NCBI GenBank assembly: GCA_963823435.1
Contig: CAWGLN010000001.1
Location: 1,488,001 to 1,552,000 of the forward strand
From: CAKZML01 sp963823435
GTDB lineage: Bacteria; Pseudomonadota; Gammaproteobacteria; Steroidobacterales; BM003
Reading direction: 5' to 3'
DNA length: 64,000 nucleotides
Position 1 is the first letter of the stretch. Every line of letters begins with the position of its first letter. The notes under the pieces were generated by a model, which searched no databases, was not told the origin of the DNA, and saw only the letters and a program-made list of their open reading frames with translations. A program made the position numbers and the translations under genes. Positions 57,114 to 64,000 of the stretch are shown piece by piece.

Positions 57114-57594
57114 CGCGGATGGCAGGCTGAGTCTGAGTATAACTCCAGGCCGCGCATCATTTTCCGGCTGCCCTGCACTCATGCCGATCTGTCTGGACTT
57201 GATCTATGCCGACAACGTGTCTGTAACCCCGCAGATTCAGTCAAACGGGGCACTACAGGAATTGCCGGTCGCTTATCAGAGTCTGCGTCGACATTCAGGC
57301 CGACCGGCGTTTGGAGTTCACACGTCCTTGTATAGCAAGCCTTAAAAAAACTTCGCCGCCAGCGCACGGAATGTCCGGAACTATCCGGGCCCTCTTTCTC
57401 GTTGGATCAACAGCAAGCGTGCATAAAAAGGGCTAGTATGGACCGTGATGATTGTGCATTCGTTGACTCGTTCAGGATAGGGATTTTCGGTTTCAGACGA
57501 AGATACTGACAGGCACGCTCGACTTGCAGTTGTAACGGGTTTGCACAGCATGTGCTTGACGGGCGTAAACCCTGGTCGAAGCAGGTGAGGCAGA
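57114..57594. other. 481-bp intergenic region before the Mrp operon
   Basis: No gene is supported. It should contain the Mrp operon promoter; TTGACT near 57463 is a possible -35 box but no good -10 box follows. No riboswitch-like fold is evident by eye. Confidence 0.4.
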
Positions 57595-58131
57595 TTGCAG
57601 ATTTTTCGCAACCTTGTGAGTGACCGGCAGCGGGTGCCGCGAACCTGGCTACAGAGCATACTCAGGCGCGGGGCGTTGTTTGCGCTCATTTGGTGGATTC
57701 TCGTCGACGGCGTCACCACGTCCTGGTGGATAGGCATACCGGCAGTCCTGCTCGTGTCTGCTACAAGCGTTGCACTCCTGGCCCCGGTAAATCTGGTCTG
57801 GCATGAAATGCCCGGTTTCCTGCTCTTTTTTTTCACTCATTCCTTGCTGGGCGGGGCGGATGTGGCGTGGCGTGCGGTCCACCCCGGCTTGCCTATCGCT
57901 CCCGATTTGCTCGTGTACCCACTGCGACTGCCACCGGGATTGCCCCAGGTATTCATGGCCAACACGATAAGCCTGCTGCCTGGCACCTTGAGTGTAGAAC
58001 TCGATGAAAGGTATCTGAATGTGCATGTGCTCAACGGGCGCAAAGACATCCAGTCAGAACTTGAGAAGCTGGAGCGAAAAGTGGCCGCGTTGTTCGGGTC
58101 TTCTCTTCCTGCGCATGGAACGGGGCACTGA
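57595..58131 (+). CDS. mrpE: Mrp-type Na+/H+ antiporter subunit E
   Basis: 178 residues. MrpE/MnhE start with two helices (RRGALFALIWWILVDGVTTS, WWIGIPAVLLVSATSVALLA) and carry the signature LLVYPLRLPPGLPQVFMANT followed by ISLLPGTLSVELDERYLNVH. TTG 57595 is the apparent start. It is the first gene of the operon, with mrpF 126 bp later. Confidence 0.9.
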   Translation: MQIFRNLVSDRQRVPRTWLQSILRRGALFALIWWILVDGVTTSWWIGIPAVLLVSATSVALLAPVNLVWHEMPGFLLFFFTHSLLGGADVAWRAVHPGLPIAPDLLVYPLRLPPGLPQVFMANTISLLPGTLSVELDERYLNVHVLNGRKDIQSELEKLERKVAALFGSSLPAHGTGH

Positions 58132-58257
58132 AAATGTTTTGTCAGGCACAGATCCTTGCAAAAGTCGGAAGGATATCCGCAGCCTCTTGCCCGGATCGGA
58201 TACCCGCGATCAAGCTCGGAGATTTCATATTCCCGGTGACACAGGAGATATGAACAG

Positions 58258-58536
58258 TTGCAGACTCTCTATTTCACCTTGTCCTGGTTTCTGCTGATGA
58301 CCCTTGGAGCGGGGATTTGGCGCGCACTTCGTGGTCCAACCGCTGCCGATCGAATGCTGGTCGTACAGCTATTCGGCACCACTGCGGTGGCGATATTGTT
58401 ATTGCTTGCAGAGGCTGTGGCGAACCGGGCGCTACGCGACGTTGCCCTGGTGTTTGCCCTGTTGGCGGCGGTAACGGTGGTGGCATTCATACGGCGTGCC
58501 TGGCCAGGCGAGGAGACCGAGAGTGACCCCCAGTGA
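58258..58536 (+). CDS. mrpF: Mrp-type antiporter subunit F
   Basis: 92 residues, three helices: LYFTLSWFLLMTLGAGIWRA, MLVVQLFGTTAVAILLLLAE, VALVFALLAAVTVVAFI. GPTAADRMLVVQLFGTTAVA carries the conserved Arg-Gly-Pro-(x)-D pattern of MrpF. The start is TTG. It overlaps mrpG by 14 bases. Confidence 0.9.
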   Translation: MQTLYFTLSWFLLMTLGAGIWRALRGPTAADRMLVVQLFGTTAVAILLLLAEAVANRALRDVALVFALLAAVTVVAFIRRAWPGEETESDPQ

Positions 58537-58822
58537 TTACCTTGCCTCGACCCTGCTCATCCTCGGCGCGGTCTTTTTTTTCGCAGGTGTCGTAGGTCTG
58601 TTGCGTTTTCCAGATGTGTATACCCGCTTACACGCGCTGACCAAGACCGACAACGTGGGGCTGAGCCTGATAGTTGCGGGGCTCGCGGTTCAGGCTGACT
58701 CGTGGTTCGTCGTGGGCAAGTTGTTGTTGATCTGGCTGTTGGTCGTGCTCGCCGGTGCCAGCGTTGCTCATTTGATTGCCAGGGGCGCCATGCAGCGAGG
58801 GATAAAAATGTGGAGACGCTGA
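58523..58822 (+). CDS. mrpG: Mrp-type antiporter subunit G
   Basis: 99 residues. The MrpG signature GVVGLLRFPDVYTRLHALTK is clear, preceded by helix TLLILGAVFFFAGV and followed by LLLIWLLVVLAGASVAHLIA. GTG 58523 is the start. It overlaps the next gene by 13 bases. Confidence 0.92.
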   Translation: MTPSDYLASTLLILGAVFFFAGVVGLLRFPDVYTRLHALTKTDNVGLSLIVAGLAVQADSWFVVGKLLLIWLLVVLAGASVAHLIARGAMQRGIKMWRR

Positions 58823-59772
58823 CGCTATCGCAGTGGATCCTCGATGCATTGATAGGATCGGGATTGTTGTGGTTGGCCTGGCGGGCGCTGGCCAGCCCGC
58901 AGTTGTTGAGGGCGGTGGTCTGGTTTGTCGTTTTTGGCCTGATGATGGCGCTGGCCTGGGTTCGCCTTGACGCGCCCGATATTGCGCTTGCCGAGGTGGC
59001 TATCGGTGCAGGACTGACCGGGGCCCTGCTGTTGGCTACATTGGCGCGGTTGCCTGCTCTGGAAATTGCGCGAAGCGCAGCGCCTCAATCAGGCATGCGG
59101 GATCCTGAAGTCCGTACCCTGCGTTGGTTAACTGCCGTGTTGCTGTCATTGGTCGCAATGGGACTGGCCTATTCGGTCTTGTCTTTTCCAGTCATTTCTG
59201 AGGGACTGAGTCCAGAGGCTGGCGCGAATCTCGATCTCAGCGGCGTAAGCAACCCGGTGACCGCAGTACTGCTCAACTTTCGCGCCTACGACACTTTGCT
59301 GGAACTGCATGTGCTGTTGTTGGCATTGCTGGGTATCTGGTCTCTTGGGGGCGTGCCGACACCCCGCGCTACCGCGCCGGGACCGGTACTGGATACCCTG
59401 GCGCGACTGTTAACACCGGTGTTGATCCTGGTGACCGCCTATCTCTTGTGGGCCGGTTCGCGTGCACCCGGCGGCGCGTTTCAGGCCGGGGCGATACTGG
59501 GAGCAGTCGGCGTGTTGTTGCTCCTGACAGGCTGGCGACCCGACCCGGACTTCACGCGATTTCCGCTGCGACTGGTCCTGGTGGCGGGACCGGGATTATT
59601 TCTCCTTATCGCTTTGATCACCATCCTGACAGGTGGGGCATTCCTGGAGTTCCCTCAGAATCGAGCCGGCAACCTGATTTTTCTTCTTGAGACGGTGGCG
59701 GCTGTCTCAATCGGCGCGACCCTGGTCGCCTTGTTTATGGGCGAGCACCCCGACCAAGAGGAGGGCCAATGA
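58810..59772 (+). CDS. MrpA C-terminal (DUF4040) domain fused to subunit B
   Basis: 320 residues. Residues 1-90 match the DUF4040 piece that in classical Mrp is the C-terminal end of MrpA (FGLMMALAWVRLDAPDIALA, EVAIGAGLTGALLLATL). Residues 180-315 are the MnhB domain (ARLLTPVLILVTAYLLWAGS, then APGGAFQAGAILGAVGVLLL). Thus the operon carries A' and B as one protein. GTG 58810 follows GAGGGA. Its end overlaps mrpC by four bases. Confidence 0.88.
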   Translation: METLTLSQWILDALIGSGLLWLAWRALASPQLLRAVVWFVVFGLMMALAWVRLDAPDIALAEVAIGAGLTGALLLATLARLPALEIARSAAPQSGMRDPEVRTLRWLTAVLLSLVAMGLAYSVLSFPVISEGLSPEAGANLDLSGVSNPVTAVLLNFRAYDTLLELHVLLLALLGIWSLGGVPTPRATAPGPVLDTLARLLTPVLILVTAYLLWAGSRAPGGAFQAGAILGAVGVLLLLTGWRPDPDFTRFPLRLVLVAGPGLFLLIALITILTGGAFLEFPQNRAGNLIFLLETVAAVSIGATLVALFMGEHPDQEEGQ

Positions 59773-60077
59773 GCTCCCCATTTGTTTACGCCATGGTCGG
59801 TGTCGGGCTGTTTTGTCTGGGACTCCACGCCTTGATAGTTCATGCCCACCTGTTGCGCAAGATCCTGGCGATCAACGTGATGGGCAGCGGCGTGTTCCTG
59901 GTTTTGGTGGCCCTGGCGAATCGCACTGGCGCTGCAACGCCTGACCCGGTGCCTCACGCCATGGTGATTACCGGCATCGTGGTGGCCGTTTCGACCACGG
60001 CGTTCGCGCTGATGTTGCTGTTAAAGGTGGTTGCGGAAACCGGGCACGCCGAGCTGCCGGACGAGGGGAGCGAGTAG
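59769..60077 (+). CDS. mrpC: Mrp-type antiporter subunit C (NuoK-like)
   Basis: 102 residues, three helices: FVYAMVGVGLFCLGLHALIV, LRKILAINVMGSGVFLVLVA, HAMVITGIVVAVSTTAFALM. Conserved NuoK/MrpC positions are in NVMGSGVFLVLVALANR and PVPHAMVITGIVV. Overlap with the upstream gene and a five-base gap to mrpD show tight operon packing. Confidence 0.92.
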   Translation: MSSPFVYAMVGVGLFCLGLHALIVHAHLLRKILAINVMGSGVFLVLVALANRTGAATPDPVPHAMVITGIVVAVSTTAFALMLLLKVVAETGHAELPDEGSE

Positions 60078-60082
60078 CGCTG

Positions 60083-61533
60083 ATGGGAGACGTTGTCACA
60101 GTGGTTCCCTGGGGCGCAGTCGTCATCATTCTGCCGTTGTTTGGTGCGATCGCCTGTTTCCTGTGGCCAAATGCGTCCAGGAGCCTGGCGCTTGTGGCTG
60201 TCTTTGGCATGCTCCTGTCAGTTGCAGGTCTGGCTTTTCAATTGGTGGCAAGCGGGGCTACACGTCATCCGATTGGCGGCTGGGGTGCGCCGCTTGGCAT
60301 TGAGCTTGTTTGCAGACGGTCTGAGTCTGCTGATGCTGGCGATGACCGCTCTGGTCGGGCTTGCGATCAGTGTCTATTCCACGGGCTATTTTCAAGCCAG
60401 GCAGTTGGCGCAGTTCTGGCCGCTCTGGTTGTTCCTCCTGGCGGCGTTGAACGCCCTGTTTCTTTCGGCCGATATCTTTAATCTGTATGTCACCCTCGAG
60501 TTAACGGGGCTGGCTGCGGTGGCGCTGACGGCCCTGACCGATGACAGGGATGCCCTGCCCGCAGCCATGCGCTACCTGTTGGCGAACCTGCTCGGATCGC
60601 TGGCGTATCTGTTCGGCGTGGTGCTGATCTACCATAGCTTCGGCACCCTGGACATAGCGACGCTTGCGCAGCGGATGGAGTCGTCACCGGCAGTTTGGTC
60701 GGCCCTCGGTCTGATGAGTGCCGGACTCGCACTCAAGACGGCGCTTTTCCCGTTGCATTTCTGGCTTCCGCCAGCGCATGCCAGTGCCCCTGCGCCGGTC
60801 AGCGCGGCGTTGTCTGCGCTCGTCGTAAAGGGCTCTTTCTACATTCTGTTGCGCCTGTGGCTCGAGATTTTCCCGGCAGACAGCGGGTCGTCGGGCGTGC
60901 TCTTCGGCCTGCTTGGGGTTGCCGCAGTTTTTTGGGGCGGCCTGCAGGCGTTGCGCGCCAGGCGGCTCAAACTCTTGATTGCCTATTCGACAGTCATGCA
61001 GGTTGGCTACCTGTTCTTGGCCTTTCCGCTGGCTCTCCCGGCCGCCTGGCGGGGAGCGCTCTACCTGTTGCTGTCACACGCATTGGCCAAGGCGGCCATG
61101 TTCCTCGCGGCGGGCAATATTCTGCATTTCGCCGGACATGACCGTATCGCTGATCTCGACCGCATAGCCCAGCGCCTGCCGTTGACTATTGCCGCCTTTG
61201 CACTCGCGGGTGTCAGCATCATGGGCTTGCCTCCCAGTGGAGGGTTCGTTGCCAAGTGGCTGATGGTGGAGGCTTCGCTGAAAACCGGACAATGGTGGTG
61301 GGCGGTCGCCCTGATCCTCGGTGGTCTGCTTTCCGCAGCCTATGTTTTCAAGGTCGTCGGTCACGCCTTCACCCAGACCGTCGTGCCTGACACGTCCCGA
61401 GGAGTACCGGCCGTCATGGAGTGGACGTGCGCTCGTACTGGCCCTGGCCGCCATCGTACTGGGCCTGGTCGCGCCCTGGTCACTGACATGGATGGACATC
61501 GGCGATCCATTCCAGGGCGCATCGGTAAAGTGA
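60083..61533 (+). CDS. mrpD: Mrp-type antiporter subunit D (NuoN/NuoM-like), two frame breaks
   Basis: A proton-channel-type membrane subunit with about 14 helices. Key motifs: LSADIFNLYVTLELTGLAAV (conserved Glu), LALKTALFPLHFWLPPAHAS (Lys and His), RARRLKLLIAYSTVMQVGYL and LMGLPPSGGFVAKWLMVE-like text (I-M-G-L-P-P-S-G-G-F-V-A-K-W). One extra T near 60306 and one extra base near 61394-61399 break the frame; repair gives I-E-L-F-A-D-G-L-S-L and P-E-E-Y-R-P-S-W-S-G, ending 61533. Repaired length about 482. Its stop overlaps the next GTG start. Confidence 0.88.
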
Positions 61534-63036
61534 ACGCGACCGCTACATTGCCGCTACTCATACTTGCCAGTTCGCTGTTGCCGGGGCTGGTGATCTTTTT
61601 TCTGCCCGAGTCGAGCGTCAGGATGCGGACCACATTGAACCTGCTTGGGGCGCGTGCTCAAGCTGGTGCTGGTGGGCGTGATGGCGTGGGGTGTCGTGCA
61701 TGGCGTCGATTATGAATCTCGACTGCCCTTGTTGCCCGGTCTGGATCTCGTGTTGCGTGCCGATGCGCTGTCACTCCTGTTCGTCTCCTTGTCCAGTGTC
61801 CTTTGGCTGCTCACTACGGTCTATGCCATCGGCTACCTTGAGGACTCTCCTCATCGCAGCCGGTTTTTCGGCTTTTTCAGCCTGTGCGTCACGGCAACAG
61901 TTGGCGTGGCGTTGGCCGGCAACCTGATTACCTTTGTACTGTTTTACGAGTTGCTTACCCTGGCCACCTATCCCTTGATCGTACATCGGGGAACCAACGT
62001 GGCTCGCCTGGCAGGGAATATTTACCTGCGCTACACACTGGCCGGCGGCGCCCTGTTGTTGATTGGAACGGTGTGGCTCTACACGCTGTTCGGCACGCTG
62101 GAATTTCGCCCAACGCGGGTTCATGGCCGGCTCGAAGATCGCTGAAGCAAACCCGGACACGCTGATCGTCATCTTTGCTCTGCTTGATAGCCGGCCTCGG
62201 GGTGAAGGCGGTATTGGTACCGCTTGCACGGCTGGCTGCCTCATGCCATGGTTGCCCCGGCCCCGGTCTCGGCGTTGTTGCACGCGGTGGCCGTGGTCAA
62301 GGCAGGCGCCTTCGGCATTGTGCGCGTGGTCCATGATGTATACGGCATTGAGTTTGCTGCCGAACTTGGCGTGACCTTGCCGCTGGCGGTGATAGCGGCG
62401 GTGACCATTATCTATGCCTCGGTTCGCGCCTTGTTCCAGGACGACCTCAAACGCCGGCTGGCCTATTCGACCATCAGCCAGATGTCCTACATCACCCTGG
62501 GTATCGCCACCGTCGGACCGCTCGCCACTATCGGCGGGATCGTGCACCTGGTCCATCAGGGGTTGATGAAAATCACACTGTTCTTTTGCGCGGGAAACCT
62601 GGCGGAGACCCTGGGCATCCACAAGATCAGCGAAATGGACGGGGTCGCGCGGCGCATGCCCTGGACTATGGCGGCATTTACCCTGGGCGCCCTCGGCATG
62701 ATTGGCGTTCCGCCTCTCGCCGGCTTCGTCAGCAAGTGGTATCTGGGCACCGGGGCCATGGCAGCCGGTCAGGACTGGATACTGCTGGTCCTGGTCGCGA
62801 GCAGCTTGCTCAACGCGGCCTATTTCCTGCCGATTCTTTATGCCGCCTGGTTCAAAGAAGCAGATGGCGCATGGCCTGGGGAAAAAACGCGAGGGCGATT
62901 GGAGACGCGCTGGATGTTGCTTCTGCCACCCCTGATCACTGCGTTCCTGGTGCTGGCAGTGGGGTTGCTGGCGAACGCTCCCTACAGCCCGCTCGAATGG
63001 GCACGTCTGATTACCGAGTGGGAGTACGGTCCTTGA
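61530..63036 (+). CDS. Second Mrp/NuoM-like proton-channel subunit, four frame breaks
   Basis: Reads N-A-T-A-T-L-P-L-L-I-L-A-S from GTG 61530, then LRADALSLLFVSLSSVLWLL, FVLFYELLTLATYPLIVHRG, HGWLPHAMVAPAPVSALLHA, and DLKRRLAYSTISQMSYITLG, all typical of NuoM/MrpD-type channels. Extra single bases near 61651, TTT 62104-62106, TT 62184-62185 and TT 62224-62225 break the frame; all four repair in the same direction to one protein of about 500 residues ending 63036. It overlaps mrpD and the next gene. It may replace the main part of MrpA. Confidence 0.83.
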
Positions 63037-64000
63037 GCGGCGCAGCTTCAACCGCATCGATCTTTGAGACGCTGCTGCTGGTGCTGTCGCCCTTCATGCC
63101 GCTGGTTCTGGTCGTGGCGCTGCTGCGTCAGAGCACGCGAGAGCTGGTTATTCGACTCGCACCCTGGGCGGCGCTGCCTGCCCTGATGGCCACCGGTGTA
63201 ACCTCTGGCGCACTGCTGGACATACCCTGGCTTTTTCTTGGGGCTCACCTCGGTGTCGATGAGATCAGCCGGGTGTTCTTGTTCTTTACCTCCGTGCTGT
63301 GGCTGCTCTCGGGCATTTACGCACGAAGTTACCTTGCGGAAGACAGCAGACGAGCACAATTCTTCGGCTTTTATCTGCTTGCCATGAGCGGCAATCTCGG
63401 ACTGATCCTGGCGCAGGATGTGCTCATCTTTTACCTGTTCTTCGCTCTGATGAGTCTCTCGTCCTACGGCCTGATCGTGCACAGACGGGACCCTCAATCA
63501 ATTCGGGCCGGGCGTGTCTATATCTACCTGTTTGTGCTGGGTGAGGTACTGCTGTTCGCCGGCTTGGTGGTGGGTGCCTGGCATGCAGGTAGTCTGGATC
63601 TGAACCAATTTCAGGAAACCGTCCAGGGCGACATGGTTATTGCCCTGCTGTTCTTGGGATTTGGCATCAAAGCCGGCGCCTTGCCATTGCACTTCTGGTT
63701 GCCGCTCGCGCACACGGCCGCGCCGACACCGGCCAGTGCGGTGCTCAGCGGCGCCATGATCAATGCCGGACTTGCTGGGCTGGCTGCGGTTTCTGCCGCT
63801 GGGACAGGTCGCGTTGCCCGAATGGAGCTTGCTGTTTATCGCCGCCGGGCTTGGCGCGGCCATCTTATGGCGTGCTGGTTGGGCTGTTTCAGGAACCAGC
63901 CAAAGACCGTTCTTGCCTATTCGAGCATCAGTCAGATGGGTCTCATGACATTCGGTGTGGGACTGGGTATGGCGGCACCCGTTCTCTGGCCGCTTTGCCT
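63033..64000 (+). CDS. Third Mrp/NuoL-like proton-channel subunit, incomplete at window end
   Basis: From TTG 63033: helices LLVLSPFMPLVLVVALLRQS, AHLGVDEISRVFLFFTSVLW, FYLLAMSGNLGLILAQDVLI and the channel motif GFGIKAGALPLHFWLPLAHT. Between TT 63772-63773 and AAA 63902-63904 three extra single bases (also TT 63865-63866) scramble about 43 codons while returning to the same frame; repair reads G-L-L-G-W-L-R-F-L-P-L-G and Y-G-V-L-V-G-L-F-Q. The gene continues beyond the window. Confidence 0.82.
   Translation, partial: MSGAASTASIFETLLLVLSPFMPLVLVVALLRQSTRELVIRLAPWAALPALMATGVTSGALLDIPWLFLGAHLGVDEISRVFLFFTSVLWLLSGIYARSYLAEDSRRAQFFGFYLLAMSGNLGLILAQDVLIFYLFFALMSLSSYGLIVHRRDPQSIRAGRVYIYLFVLGEVLLFAGLVVGAWHAGSLDLNQFQETVQGDMVIALLFLGFGIKAGALPLHFWLPLAHTAAPTPASAVLSGAMINAGLAGLAAVSAAGTGRVARMELAVYRRRAWRGHLMACWLGCFRNQPKTVLAYSSISQMGLMTFGVGLGMAAPVLWPLC

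Noticed and set aside
61771..63057. 428-codon minus-strand frame opposite the Mrp-like subunit
   Set aside because: Antisense shadow of membrane-helix codons; no start signal or family match.

Overview
The window looks like chromosome of a GC-rich, free-living gammaproteobacterium. Its first 3.3 kb carry the conserved gammaproteobacterial order prs-rplY-pth-ychF-tRNA(Met). No plasmid or phage backbone is seen. The family below class level cannot be fixed by eye.

Layout. 0-4.3 kb: housekeeping genes, a CAU tRNA with a duplicated 3' tail, and a MarC-type membrane protein. 4.4-11 kb: mixed accessory genes (secreted RidA, fused MFS/spermidine synthase, two unknown proteins, a periplasmic redoxin, a membrane-protein/Xre-regulator pair). 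11-15.5 kb, minus strand: homospermidine synthase and a YdbH/YdbL envelope pair. 15.6-24.1 kb: an acyl-CoA/lipid catabolism block with a minus-strand arm (MECR-like reductase, crotonase, HSDL2-like SDR) and a plus-strand arm (XdhC, MocA, FadB/FadJ-like protein, acetolactate-synthase-like protein). 24.1-29.4 kb: a secreted subtilase with a knottin-like tail, an ATP/ADP-translocase-like carrier with a Tat-exported aldo/keto reductase, and an Xre protein with a histone-like tail, all separated by REP-like hairpins. 29.5-35.4 kb: an HSL-type hydrolase and a histidine-utilisation cluster (hutI-hutH diverging from hutF-hutG). 35.5-51 kb: an accessory zone with an attC-like integron site, many small unknown membrane proteins, a bacterioferritin-like protein next to a CDGSH/glutamate-synthase fusion, a HigBA and an Xre/RES toxin-antitoxin system, and many palindromic repeats. 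51-57 kb: single metabolic and membrane genes. 57.6-64 kb: a Mrp-type cation/proton antiporter operon that runs off the window.

Sequence quality. About 29 reading-frame breaks occur in 15 genes. Nearly all are repaired by removing one base, often from a GGG, CCC or TT run; three need one added C. Many of these genes are otherwise complete and well conserved. I therefore read most breaks as homopolymer errors in the assembly rather than decay, and give repaired gene boundaries.

Strongest leads: (i) a conotoxin-like cystine-knot tail on the subtilase, visible only after repairing one base; (ii) a tandem pair of about 160-bp elements, with terminal inverted repeats and an internal hairpin, lying between antitoxin and toxin of an Xre/RES module; (iii) a double-CDGSH glutamate-synthase-like fusion beside a ferritin-like protein; (iv) a Mrp operon with three successive proton-channel-type subunits.
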